Of a stretch of 64,000 nt of DNA, positions 1-12,700 are shown in pieces; the first letter of the stretch is position 1; each line of letters starts with the position of its first letter. The notes beneath the pieces were generated by a model. That model had not been told where the DNA came from and made no database searches. It worked only from the letters and a program-made list of their open reading frames with translations. A program made the translations under genes and the position numbers. The stretch is from Berberis thunbergii (lineage: Eukaryota > Streptophyta > Magnoliopsida > Ranunculales > Berberidaceae), in the NCBI GenBank assembly GCA_003290165.1, contig QNQO01009210.1, forward strand, positions 164,174 through 228,173, in the 5' to 3' direction.

Positions 1-42
1 AGCCATCTTCCTTTACCCTCTTGTTCTTATCTGTAGTTATTA

Positions 43-233
43 ATGTAATTGGGTATTTAGTTAGTAGTATTATTTTGGCTGGGCTTACTAAAGGTCAGAA
101 TAAGAATAGGAATTAGGGCACTAGTCATGATTAGGGTTAGGGTTAGTATGTTGCCAGGTAAGTTATTGGCATGACAAATAAGGCCTACAACCATCAATGT
201 AAGGTTGATTGATTATGAAAAACTGATTTCTTA
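43..233 (+). repeat. Old LTR fragment, left part (relative of the 10966-12876 element)
   Basis: The stretch from TGTAATTGGGTATTTAGT onward lines up, with many changes, with the LTR at 10966 (TGATGTAATTGGATAG...). Shared landmarks are TTGG..GGGCT, AATTAGGGCA and AAATAAGGC. It is interrupted at 234 by a fold-back element and seems to resume at 1289-1370. Confidence 0.45.
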
Positions 234-1288
234 AGGGTTAATTACTACTTGCCCCTACTATAAATAGTTAATTAACAAATACACCCCTCATAATTCACTA
301 TTGCATTTACCCTTTACTAGCGGTCAACATCCATTGACCGTATATTTATCAATTAAATAACAAAATGTCCTGAGATTGAATCTTTCGAATCTCGAACATC
401 TCATCTCGAGGAAATTTTAAGGGCTAAATGAAAATCCTAATCGTATCTCGAGAAAAATCCAATAGTTGATTTAAAAAATTATCTAAAACAGATCATCTCG
501 AAGAAAATGCAACGGTTCAGATTTAATCTTATACAACTCATCTTGAGAAAAATTTTATATCTCAAACAACTTATCTCGAGGTGAATCTAACGGTTCAAAA
601 TTTAATTGTTCACACATCTCGAACATCTCATTTCGTGGAAAATCCAACGTATAAATTTAATTAGTCCAAATAAATTTGTGAACGCATCTCAAGGAAAATC
701 CAACAGTTCAGATTAATTTACACACATCTTGAGGTAATCTAATTGTTTAGATTAATAGGACATGCATCTTGAGGTAAATTTAACAAATCAAACTTAATCA
801 TGCACGCGTCTCGAGAAAATCAAACCGTTCAAATTTAACGTGACATCTCGAGGAAAATCTGACGGCTGAAAAAACTAACTTTTTTTCATCCTCTTCTATT
901 TCACAGCCTCGCCATTATTGAAATAAAGGAGGAAGGGGAAGGGTTGGAGGAACGAGGAACGACGAAGAATGAATGAGGATTAAAAGTGAAAGTTTTATTG
1001 GCCGTTAGATTGTCCTCGAGATGCATGCATGAGTAAATTTGGACCGTCAAATTTTTACCGAGATGTGTTTGTGATTAAATTTGTAATACGATCTCGAGGT
1101 AAAATGTTTGAGATATGAAACATTAAATTTCAGCCTTTGATTTTTAGGGGCGTTTTGGTAATCTGCCTTGAAAACTGGCGGTCAATGAACGTTGACCGCT
1201 TGTCAAGGGGGTAAATTCAATATTGAATAATGAGGGGTCTACTTATCAATTAACTATTTATAATAGGGGGCAAGTAGCAATTAACCCT
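234..1288. mobile_element. Fold-back / Mutator-like element with ~100-bp TIRs and internal CTCGAG repeats
   Basis: The ends are inverted: AGGGTTAATTACTACTTGCC... at 234 and its complement ending AATTAACCCT at 1288. Similarity runs about 100 bp inward, including GGTCAA..TTGACC blocks on both sides. Between 370 and 860 a degenerate ~35-bp phrase (CATCTCGAGGAAAATCCAAC and variants) recurs about ten times; inverted copies lie at 1010-1100. No coding capacity and no clear target duplication were seen. Long inverted repeats suggest a Mutator-like or fold-back MITE (inferred). Confidence 0.75.
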
Positions 1289-1390
1289 AGTTTTTATTAA
1301 ATTTTGTAAAATTAGATTTATTCTTCTTTCTTTAGGTTTAGATTACATCAGTTGTTATTTTCTCTGAATGTTGAGACGAATCTGGATGCT
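1289..1390 (+). repeat. Probable right part of the split LTR
   Basis: TTTCTTTAGGTTTAGATTAC resembles the LTR 3' part at about 11155-11180. Weak similarity only. Confidence 0.3.
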
Positions 1391-2880
1391 TGACCCAACA
1401 AGATTGGGTTGTATGGCTCCGCAAGCAGTGGTTGCAATATTTTGGCGGGTCTGGATATCTTATTAGTTTGCCAAAACCCCATTCAAATTAGGGGATGGAA
1501 TCCATCTCTCGTGGTAATATATCGAAGAGAGTGATTTTAACGATAGTTCAAATATCATTAATGTGATTATGGCATTTGAAGTGTATCATGGCTAGATAGT
1601 GGCAATTTGAGCAAACGTCATTATAGTGTTGGCAAAAAACCCGTCAAAGTTTTAACCAAGATACTGTCACTTACAATGGTGCAATGAATGGACCTTGGAG
1701 AGTATTGTTTGGCCAAGCAAATAGCTCTGCTATGTAACTCCGCTTAGCTTCCATAAAAAATCATGTAGCCGATCAGTCATGAAGAGCAGTGTATCAACTT
1801 CGTAAACCTTCAACTAGAAGGACCAACTCATATGGATGCCAAGTACCAATGGTATCTACTCCAACAGCTCTACTAATGAAGCTTTGAGACCAAAGGCGTA
1901 GAAGAACTTAGCTCAACCAAGCACTAAGATCTGCATGTGTCTTTCTATGAGAAAGGGTTTAAAAACTCAAGATCTTCTAATGGAGTATTGTTAGCTTTTC
2001 AGAGTACATATTTTATAAGACTAACATGGAAAGCATATCTCATTTGTTCTTTGAGTGTCCATTTGGGCAAGTTGTCCTGTAATGAACTGGATTCTGGAAA
2101 ATTGCAAAGGCAACAGGCATATGCCTAATCTTCTAAAGGGTAAAGACCATAGTTGCCGAAACTGTTCAGGTGATTTTGAAAGAGAGGAAAGATATCAGTA
2201 GAGCAGTCAAGGAAATAAGATGAGAAGCAACAGGTCTATTGACGATGCATTCTGTCAAAGATGGGCAGTCAAGATAGGTCTGTTGGCGGGTGCTTTTCAA
2301 AGAGAGGAAAGATATCAGTAGAGCAGTCAAGGAAATAAGATGAGAAGCAACAGGTCTATTGACGATGCATTCTGTCAAAGATGGGCAGTCAAGATAGGTC
2401 TGTTGGCAACCCTTCAAGAAGAATGATTGCATTCAATGCTGATGGCTCTTGGGGCTCGAATAGAGGAAGATGCGATCGGATTGCTAGGAATCAATGCGGA
2501 CATATCATAGCTTTATTTTGTGCTGAATCTGAGCACCAGAACATATGGCAGCTCTAACTGATGGGTATTTATTCTTCATGCTTTGACCTTGGCTGTGAAG
2601 TTAGATATCAAATAAGCGTGAACCCAATCTGATTCTGTGATTGCTATGGCTATTTGGAAGGAGATGTACAAGCTCCTTGGAACTGTTGGAGAATTGTAGA
2701 GGACATTAAGGAGAAGCAGAATTCAGCGATCAGGTTCAAGTATTCTCATGTTTACAGGAAGACGTAAAAACTGCTGATCATCTAGCCAAGATGAGAAGTG
2801 GTGATCTTATATTCATCGGTTTATCCTTCTTTTGTGCAAGAAAATTTCCAAGTTAACTAATCTGGATATTACTAGTGCTT
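1390..2880 (+). mobile_element. Degenerate plant LINE, C-terminal zinc-finger and RNase H region
   Basis: At about 2035-2080 one frame reads SISHLFFECPFGQVV, the zf-RVT signature of plant L1-type LINEs. At 2430-2555 another reads FNADGSWGSNRGR and IARNQCGHIIALFCAE, the start of the plant LINE RNase H domain, and about 2775-2815 reads ADHLAKMRSGDLIF. Stops and frameshifts break it throughout, so it is dead. An adenine- and CAA-rich tail at 2890-2925 fits a LINE 3' end. The upstream part is too decayed to read. Confidence 0.7.
2171..2407. repeat. 120-bp tandem duplication inside the LINE
   Basis: 2181-2287 is identical to 2301-2407 at an offset of exactly 120 bp; the 10 bp to the left match 8/10. 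The perfect identity means the duplication is much younger than the decayed LINE around it. Confidence 0.95.
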
Positions 2881-2916
2881 GACATATAAGAAAACAACGA
2901 CAACAACAATAACAAA

Positions 2917-3137
2917 TAACAAAAATGCTAGTATTCATAACAAACTTGAACTTTTTAAATTCAAAATCAGCACAAGACCATGTATTTGTTATAACTTATA
3001 AAATAACAATAACAATAACAATAACAATAACAATGACAATAACAAATAACAATAATAATAATGCTAGTATTCATAACAAACTTGAATTTTTTAAATTCAA
3101 AATCAGCACAAGACCATATATTTGTTATAACTTATAG
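2917..3137. repeat. ~85-bp direct repeats around an (AACAAT)n tract
   Basis: ATGCTAGTATTCATAACAAA and the following ~60 bp occur at 2924 and again at 3061. Between them, 2998-3060 is a short (AACAAT/AATAAC)n array. Probably a local duplication of a LINE tail. Confidence 0.85.
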
Positions 3138-3716
3138 GATGTTGCTTGTGTTATTTATTATTGCCAAAAGGAAAAAAATTATGAAATATTTGTCGAACAC
3201 AACAGGATATGCAAAATTGTAAGGTAAAAAGTGCCAGCTAGTTTAGTTTGTAAGATTTGTGGCAGGAAGTATCATAGGTCTTGGGTATGAACCCTCATAT
3301 GACAAATCATTGTTATGGTATCCATAATATACTTCTAATCATAGTTTATACCTTTATCTTATCTGGTTATCAGAGATTGTCCCATTATTTATGATATATT
3401 ATGTTCTAGGTGGTTCTAGATTTTTTTAGTTGAGTTTTTTTGTTCAAGGCTGAAGATTAACTATATTAAGCTTCATATATATTTGTACATGAATTGTTTT
3501 CTAGGTGTTGATAATTTACTTCTTGTTTAGTGTCACTCTGAAAAATGAATGATAAAATAAAATTAGAGAGTTCATTCATGTTATAGAAATTGTTGATAGG
3601 ATTTGTGCTGAATATGACCAAATCTGGGATCGCTCTACAATGCATTTATATTTTACTTGTACAATAAAACAGGGAAAATCAAAGAAACCAATAGGTGAAA
3701 GAAAGAACTGTCTCAC
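3138..3716. other. Intron 16 sequence, no recognisable feature
   Basis: AT-rich sequence between the repeat and exon 16. I looked for a C-terminal ABC1K exon on the minus strand and saw none. Confidence 0.4.
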
Positions 3717-3761
3717 CTCATTGAGCAAAGATTCCATACGATCTATCCTGAAAACTCCTTC
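3717..3761 (-). CDS. ABC1K exon 16 (last exon visible)
   Basis: Residues 525-539, [15 protein letters not shown], phase 0 at both ends; acceptor TCAG, donor GTGAGA. No further exon was found between 1 and 3716, so the rest of the C-terminus is probably left of the window, behind an intron longer than 3.7 kb. Confidence 0.92.
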
Positions 3762-6700
3762 CTGATGATATCCACAAAGAAAACCATATGAAACAAAATC
3801 AAGAGATAAACATATCTAACAGATAGAGGTGTAAAATAGGATCAATGAACAAACAAATCCACCTTATAAAGAAGATCTCGCAAAGAAGACCTCAGCGTGG
3901 GTGAGCTGTCAGTGAGTACTTTTCTCGCGATCCATGGGTATGAGCTGCTGAGGACTTTGTAGTCAGGATTGAAACTGATTGCAATGCCCTCTAGAACTGC
4001 AAGGCTGATATACATAAAAGCAAAATAAATAACAATTTTCCTTGGAAGTTCTGAGATAACAAAATGCCTAGACCAGCAGACTACCATGATCTACATACAT
4101 CAGGAAAAAAAAATGAGACATGTTTATCACACATATTTGCATCCAGTAAATTATCATTACCTCCGGATGACAAGAGAGAAGTACGAGGGTATCTGGAATT
4201 TGAACTTATACCTGTTAAATCAGAAACCAGAAGAAAGAATTAAATTATATATATATGTGGGAAAACATGATTAGTGTACAGCCAGCTTTTTAGAAGATTT
4301 TGTAACAGTTTGTATCCCTAGAATTAGGCTGATTTGATTAGCTTCCTGTTCTGTTAGAATATCCCATAAATCATGGGATTTGATAGCCTAGTTAGTTTCC
4401 TTTTCTATTACTAGGGTTAGTATATATATACAGCCACTCTACATATTTTCATAAGAAGAAACAGTTCACAATTTCTGTCATGGTATCAGAGCTTTAGGCT
4501 CAATTCTGGGTTCTCTACTTCCAGCCTTCATCGCTGGTTTTTATTGCTGTTTTGCTCTATTTTCTAAGACAAAACAGAGTATTTTACGTATTCTTTTTAC
4601 CAGCCTTCATAGCTGTTTTTGTTTTTTTTTCTTTGTTCCTCACTGGTGGTATTTCTTTGTTGCTTGGCCTTTATTACCGTTTTCTCCCTGATTCTTTCTT
4701 TCAGCAAGTTGTGACTCGTGAAAGATGTCAAACGCTACAGCACAATCAGAGGAGGTTGTTCGATCTCAACAACCTGGAGAATTGCAAAATATCCAGGCAG
4801 CCTATAAATTGAATGGAAAAAACTATCTCAAATGGTCCCAACTCGTTCGTACCATGCTTAAAGGAAAGGGAAAGCTAAGTCATCTTATAGGTACAGGGCC
4901 AAAACCAGGAGATCTTAGGTTTGAAGCATGGGATGAAGAAGATTTGATGATTATGGCATGGCTGTGGAATTCAGTGGTTCTTGAGATCAGCGACACGTGT
5001 ATTGTTCTTGGCCACTGTTAAGGATATTTGGGATGCAATACAACAGACATATTCAAAGGTAAGAGATGCGGCTCAAGTATATGAGGTGAAGGTGAAAATG
5101 ATAGCTGCTAAACAAGACAGTAAAACAGTTACTGAATGTGCCAATCAATTGAAAAGTTTATGGCAAGAACTTGATCATTATAGGGTGATAAAAACCAAAT
5201 GTCCTGAAGATGCTGCTATCCTAAAGAATTTCATTGAGCAAGATAGAGTCTATGATTTTCTTGTTGGGCTTAACCCAGAATTTGATCAAGTGAGAATCCA
5301 GATTCTTGGCAAGCAAGAGGTTCCATGCTTTAATGAAGTGGTAGCACTGGTTCGAGGGGAGGAAAGTAGAAGAGGACTTATGCTCGAACCACAAAGCACG
5401 GACAGCTTGGCTATGGTAGCCAATGGTGGCATTAATTCAACCCCAAACATAAAAAAGTACCATTTTCTGAAAATGGAAGACCTGGACAACCAAAGGCTCC
5501 TAATCGTGACAGTTTGTAGTGCACCTACTGTAAGAAAGCACGCCATACTCGTGAGCGGTGTTGGAAGCTTCATGGCAAACCTCTGAGCCGGGAGTGGGGA
5601 CATAAAGGAGAGCAACCAAGGAACAATGGTCAAGCGCATACCGAGACGACACAACTGAATGAATCAGCCCAAAGGAGTCGAGCGGTCTCAACCAAGAAGA
5701 GGTTGAGAGATTGAGATCTCTAATTGGCAACCTTGACAAACCTTCAAGTACTTGTTCATTGGTGTACTCAGGTAAGTTTCCATCGTTTATTGGATTAAAT
5801 GTCTCGGATACAACTTTTGCCGACTTCTGGATCATGGATTCAGGAGCTACCGACCATATGACCAACTCACCAAATGTCTTTTCCACATACTCCCCATGTC
5901 CAAGCAATAGAAAAATAGCCACAGCTGATGGTTCTTTGACCACTGTAGCAGGAGTAGGAGATGTTAAAATAAGCCCATCATTGACCTTAAAAAATGTTCT
6001 TCATGTTCCCAGATTATCCACAAACCTTGTCTCTATCCAAAAGCTTACTCAAAATTTATGTTGCAATGTGGTTTTTCATCATAGTTATTGTGTATTTCAG
6101 GACAAGGATTCGGTGAAGATGATTGGACATGCTAGAGAACAGGATAGGCTTTACTACATTGAAGCACCGAGCCAGTCAAACATTACCAAGGGCAAATTAC
6201 CTTCTTATTTTGTTTCAGAACTTTATTCATCCAATAAAGACAAAGTTTGACTTTACCACCGCCGACTTGGACACTCATCATTTAGAGTCATTAAAATTTT
6301 GTTTCCATCTTTATTTCAAGGTCTAGATGTTGAGAGCTTTCATTGTAAAGTGTGCGAACTTGCTAAACACAAACTTGTACCTTTTTCCGGTAAGTGATAA
6401 AAGAAGCTCTCTTCCTTTTTATCTCATTCACAGTGATATTTGGGGTCCTACTATTCCTAATGTTTCTAGGGTAAAATGGTTTGTGTCATTCCTTGATGAA
6501 TGTACTCGTGTTACTTGGATTTTCTTGCTTAAACATAAATCTAATGTCAGTACTGTTCTCCCAAATTTTTGTTCCATGATTAAGAACCAATTTGGGGTCA
6601 ATATCAAAAGCTTTAGATCTGATAATGCCAGGGATTATTTCAATCAAGTCCTAACTCCTTATTTTCAAAAGGAAGGGATAGTACACGAGTCATCATGTGT

Positions 6701-9700
6701 CAATACACTACAACAAAACGGAGTTGCAGAAAGGAAAAATGGTCATCTCCTTGCGTCAACCCAAGCCTTCTTATTCCAGGAAAACATGATTAGTGTACAG
6801 CCAGCTTCTTAGAAGATTTTATAACAGTTTGTATCCCTAGAATTAGGCTAATTTGATTAACTTCCTATTATGTTAGAATATCCCATAAATCATGAGATCC
6901 GATAGCCTAGTTAGTTTCCTTTTCTAGTACTAAGGTTAGTATATATATACAGCCACTCTGTACGTATTTTCATAAGAAGAAACAGCAGAAAATTATTTCT
7001 CAATTTTGTCAATATATAATAACTAATGCCACTGCTAAAGAAAACTCAGCGAAGAAGCAAAGATATAAAGAAAAATCAGATGCTGACATAGGAAAGATAG
7101 AATATGATTATCATTTAACAAGGAAGGACTTCAGCATATGCAGTGGGACTAGAAACCAATTTCCTTAATCATAACAATTATACACTATTTCACTATTATT
7201 TTCGGAAATAAAATAAACTCATACGTAAATGATTGATTCAGGACTGCTTCCTAAGTGACTGGAATTAGATGCCAATATTGCAAACATAAGTTTGTAATAT
7301 TAGATCAGTGTCTCTCATTTGCTGAGATGCACAGACTCGGATACGCGTGTCGTATCGGACACAGATAGTCATATCTTATTTTTATTTTTATATTTTGTTA
7401 AAAAACTATTAACATAATATCATAACTCATAAACAATAATTAATAATCCAAACATATAAAACATCTAGATGCATAATAATTTGTAAATTTAAGGAACTTA
7501 TAACATCATAACCAAAAAAATTCAAATAACTAAGAAGAAATGTAAAAATTTATGTGGTTTTGTATAAATATGATAAATCTAAGGTCTCAATACCAGCAAA
7601 TTGAGCAATTCCTTTAATTTCTACGGAAGCAATGTGCTACAATCTACATGCATCAATCGTGAGCACTTTGCCTTTGGTTTATCATTATGTTGAGCACTTG
7701 AACATAACTAGGAAAGATACACAAAGATCTGGTGTAGCTTCAAGGTGTGACAGAACATCCATTTAACATAGGTGATTGCAATATAATTTTTTTGACTAAG
7801 TTAATTCTGATGGGTCCAACTGAAAATCGTGATGGATCTTGATGTGCATCATGTGGCGTAGTGTAACCATATATGAAGTTGTTTTAAAGATAAAAAAGGG
7901 AACAAAAGTTACAGAAGAGCTGAAGGACATAGCTGCAACGTTGATTTATGTTTGTTGAACAATGACAACAAAGTATTGAGATGTGGAAGAGTTACAGAAT
8001 AGAAGTACAGAAGTTACAGAAGAGTTGAATGACACAGAGTGAGAGACGAACCTAAGAGATGGAGCTTCACTGCTTCAATCGTCGTCTGCTTTAGTGGAAA
8101 GCTTTTTCTTCCTCTTCTTCTCAAGACGTCTTACAGTCGACGGTTTCTTCCTCTTGCTTCTTTCTTTTCTTCTTCCTTCTTTCTTTTCTTCCTCCTCTTT
8201 CTTTCTCTTCGTCTAATGTTTGTAAATGGGTTTGAGAAGGACAAAATCGTGGAGTTAGGTTTTATATTGGGGCTTTTAATGTCCTCCGTCCGATCTTATT
8301 AAGATTTGGAAAAAAACTTATTTGCAACCATTTTCACCAATTGAGTCCAGACTGTGTCCAGGTCGTGTCTGGACCATGTCAGGTTGACCGACACGTTGAC
8401 CACGAGTCGGATACGTGTCGGTCGCATGTCACACGTGTATCCATATCCAACACACGTTTTACTAGGATTCGGAGGGGTTTTTTTAGAGTCCCTGCTTCCT
8501 AGCTCATTTGAGCTTTGAAATAGTCTAAAGTTTGCATTTCAACTTTTTCTGATACTAGGGATGTGCACATATAACATACTTGACATGGAGATTTGAATAT
8601 GATATCTCCATTATCTTAATTTCCAGCTAAGTTTTATATTCTACATGTTTAACACTCGACTGAAAAAAGAAAAGTGGATGGAGTTCTAGGGGGCATTTCT
8701 AGCCCCTAGGAAAAACCAAGCTAATTCAAAGCACATGCCTGCATTATGAGCAAATTGAAAGATAGAATATAGCCACTAAAACTTGTTTCAATAAATTTGT
8801 AAATCCTTGTACTTAACTGTGAGATTTACTATTTGTGGTTGTTTGATAAGATGTTCTTGTTGGGGAATTATTGAGCTTGTTTCATGGTCATCCCAAGATT
8901 AGACGATCTCATGGACTGTGATACATGATTTATTTTATTTTATTATGTATTGTTGCTATCATACCCTAATAGAAAACTTTGCCTATCATATCATAGATAT
9001 ATTTTACTTGCTAAGAATATCTGAACATGACATAATTGATAAATTTGGCGTTTTATTTGGTTCATTTTCAGCCCATTCTAGAATCCGCGAGAGCCCTGAG
9101 AGCTAGGTTGCTGATCTTGGGTGATTTGAGGTGGATTTCGGAGCTTGGAGACTTGATTGTGGAGGTTTTGAGCGTGGATTTGGGAAGATTCATGCTTTGA
9201 TTTATCTAGCTTATCCAAGAGGTGAGTACGATCATACTTACGTTACTGTAATATTACATTACCTGATCAGAGCTTGCATGTATCTATTACCTTGAAATTT
9301 GATTGCTTAGAGTCAAGGGGGGATCTACCCTTTTGCTAAGGGGGTCAGTTGCCCCCTTATTTTTTTGAAAAATCCAACTAAATTACGCATATATTTTTTA
9401 TATTGCCTCCTTTTAATATTTTAGGCTGCCCCACTTTGTATACAATCTTGGCTCCTGACTCCATTAAAAATTAAATTATAGGTTATTTTAAAACAAGTAT
9501 TTTTTTTTCTTTTTTTAAACTCCACCCTCACCAATCCCCCTCTCTATTTCTTTTTTAATTCCCACCCACCCCCTCTCTCTTTCTCTTTTTTTTAATCTCT
9601 CTCCCTCTCTTTTTTAAATTCCCACCAACTCATTTTAAACACCAATTTTTTTAATCTCTCATTTTCTTTTTTTTAATCTCTCTCATTTAATCTATCTTTT

Positions 9701-12700
9701 TCAACTTTCAGCTCCATTCGTCTCCTACACACACAGAGAGCAACAGAGAGACAAGGGCTAGAGTTGTTTCAACGATGAAGATACTAGATCTATGTTTTCT
9801 CACAATTGCACCCAAGATTCCAACAGGCAGCCAGTAAGGGTCTCTGATACCGATATGTTCGCGTTTTAGGGTCTGGTATAGCCAGCTACTGCGAAGAGAA
9901 AAAGGATGAGGTGTTTGTGGTGGGGTTAATTCAGAGAGAGAAAGGGAGGGGAAGCGGTGATTGGGGTTGATCTCTAGGGCGAAGTTGAGTGAATTGGGAG
10001 TGAAAGAGGAGTGAGATGAGAGGCAGAGTTGAGAGATTACAAGGCGAGAGAGGGTTTGTATGGGAGAGAAAAGATAAGAGAAGGAGAAGAGGAGAGAGTG
10101 AGAGTGAGGGTGGGTTTGCTGGGAGTTAAAAAAGAAAAAAATCTTTGTTCGGTATAACCATGTTCAGGGGTAAGTTGGTCATTTCAAACTTTTTTTTGCC
10201 TCTTTTGTTCTCAATCCTTGCTCCGCCCCTGCTTGGAGTGTTGATTTGAAGTTTAAAGGATGCATAACTAGCTAGGTTGCTAAATTGAGTAAGTTGGCGA
10301 GGAATTTGGTTAGGTGTGAGTTTAATTGTTGTGTTCTTGAAGAAATCAGACTTTGCATGTCTTCTTAACAAGTTTTAGTTAAATGGGATTATGAACCTTG
10401 AGGCGAAGTTCCATTTCTCTTGAATTTAGGTTTTGCATGTTTTGAATTTAGTTGAATTAATGAATCTTCCCTTGCACAAATACTGCGGGTATCCAATGTG
10501 TGTGGTAACCACTTAGCTATTAGTTGTTGAGCTGATCAAGTTTAAGGAGTGTTTGGTGGTGTGGTGTAGGCTGTAGCGATTATCCTGCAGGCATCAGTAA
10601 ATGCTCCGACTTTGAGGCTAGAACTAATTAGGTTTATTAGGACTCAGTAGTCAAATCCTATAACGAAGTAATCATCATTGTGTCTAGTTTGTAGAATATT
10701 TTGTGCTTTCCCATTCGAAGTTTTGTAGAGAAAAGTTTCATCCTCGTGAGCAATAGGGTATGAATCTGTTGACATATGCAATAGACCTAACTTTACTGTT
10801 AAAACTGAATATCTTCTGAACAAACGAGTGTGATTGACATATCTGGTTGGATCCGTCATCAAATCTAGTTTCCTGAACACAGTTTTCTATTTGGAATTCT
10901 GTGTAGTACACACGTGCACATGCACTTAGTGTTTGAACCTTATAACTCTAAACCATGGTTGTGTATGATGTAATTGGATAGTTAGATAGTATTTATTTGT
11001 TAATTGGGCTAGATATAATAAAGTCCATATTAATTAGGGTATTAGCCATATTAGGTTTAGAATACTTGCTAAAGAAGCTAATAAGTTTATAAATAAGGCA
11101 AAGAATTAAAGTTGTCATTGGCGACTGAATGAATGAAAAATAAGTTGTTTCTCTCTCTTTTGTTTTAGGGTTTATCTTAATTGTTGGTCTAGGGTATAAT
11201 CCCTTATTTGGTATCAGAGCCGAAACGCTACTAATAAGTTTGTCGACACAATCCAAAATCTCAAAATACGCAAAAGAGAAAGCTTGGAAGATGACTAAAG
11301 AAAGAGATCTAGAGCGATAAAAGTCACGGAAGAGTGGAAGACATATAGGGATCTTTTGGAAGCTGGGAAGAGCAAGATAGATGTTGCAGAGTAGAACAGA
11401 CTGGTAGGGCTCGAACAGATCATCGCGAGAGGATCAAAAGAGAAGAAGAGTGGCAAACCAAATTAGCAGGATGGCAACAATGGGTTCAAAAGGAAGTTGC
11501 ACGAATTGTAGCTGAGGAAGTGAAGAAGTTGCAACATGGGATTTCACGAAGGGAAGCATCTACCTACGAAGCCGTCAAACACCCACAAGGAGCACCCAAC
11601 AGCCCCGTAGGGATGACTGGCACAACCACCAGTAGCTCTGCTGGCAGTGTTGTGAACACCACAAGGTCGACGACCCTTGTCGACCAACCCCACCCCACAC
11701 CCCCTCTTTACCACCCCCGACTCTCCCCTCCACATTCCACCACTCTCCTTCCCACCACCTTGGGAAGCTTTCTCCCTTAGCCTCAATCTTTTCCCGCACC
11801 CCCTTTCTTTCGCCTTGAAACCATAAACGTCAATCCATATGTCCTTTCAATGCCTCACCAACTCTTTGGGCAAGATATTTTCCATCCTACTTCAGTCAGT
11901 TGGTTGAACACTAATTTTCTCCCATAGTACCAGTTTCCTAATCCATCCATTATGCCTCCCCCAAACCCAAACTCTCTACAAACCCATCTGGTTGAAACCC
12001 AGGATAAGGCACAGGCACAGTTTGGTGTTTCTTCACAGCTATTAGATGCAGATCCGATGAAATTTCCACAAGAGTACGCTGGCCATTAGGTAGAAGAGCG
12101 GCAATGAGACCCACATACCCTATGGTCACCTATACAAATAAGTACACGTTCGAGCACCCTTGGGACGCGATAGAGGTGCTGGTAAAGGAGGAAATTAGCC
12201 TTTCATCCTCCTAATTTAGGTGATCTGGCGTATGATGGGGGTAACTTTGTAGAGAATGACCAATTGACGCGATTGTCAGCTCATGGAGAGGCGGGATGGT
12301 ACAGGTTAGAAATTGGATGTTCCTTCATATGATGGGGCAGAGCTTGGAGATGCATTTGTTGATTGGTCTATGGAAATTGATCTTAGTTTTTATTTTAAGA
12401 ATACGCGGGGTCCGGAATGCAGTTAGTAGCCACAAACTGAATGGAACTGAATCTTTGGTGGCAGTAAGAGTTTGCTCGATGGATGGCAATATGGAAATCA
12501 ATGTTGTAATCAGATGAGATCGATGAGCGGAATGGAACAGGTACCCCAACTGATGGTGAAGGTGAACTCATTTCCTTAGTTGCTGAAGACACAACATGCA
12601 CCCTTGAAGCTTGTGGACGTGCTTCCTCAACCTGGGGAGGGTGATGTAATTGGGTAGTTAGATAGTATTTATTTGTTAATTGGGCTCAATATAACAAAGC

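Larger units (their letters stand above)
4257..7011 (+). mobile_element. Copia LTR retrotransposon, internally deleted, in ABC1K intron 13
   Basis: Direct LTRs at 4257-4480 and about 6775-7011 flank a gag-protease-integrase region. The 5-bp duplication ATATA lies at 4252-4256 and 7012-7016. The primer-binding site TGGTATCAGAGC at 4481 complements initiator Met-tRNA. Gag (4725-5590), zinc knuckle, protease and integrase core are readable but carry stops and frameshifts. Reverse transcriptase and RNase H are absent: integrase runs straight into the 3' LTR. It cannot move by itself. It lies antisense to the host gene. Confidence 0.92.

Noticed and set aside
129..150. TTAGGGTTAGGGTTAG telomere-like motif
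   Set aside because: Only two to three units, not the plant TTTAGGG form, and it aligns with part of a degenerate LTR.
2166..2432. 88-codon minus-strand frame with internal repeat
   Set aside because: It is the antisense of the 120-bp LINE duplication.
11520..11799. Overlapping frames on both strands near a Pro/Thr-rich stretch
   Set aside because: They lie in the decayed interior of the LTR element 10966-12876; only the gag-like pieces either side have meaning.
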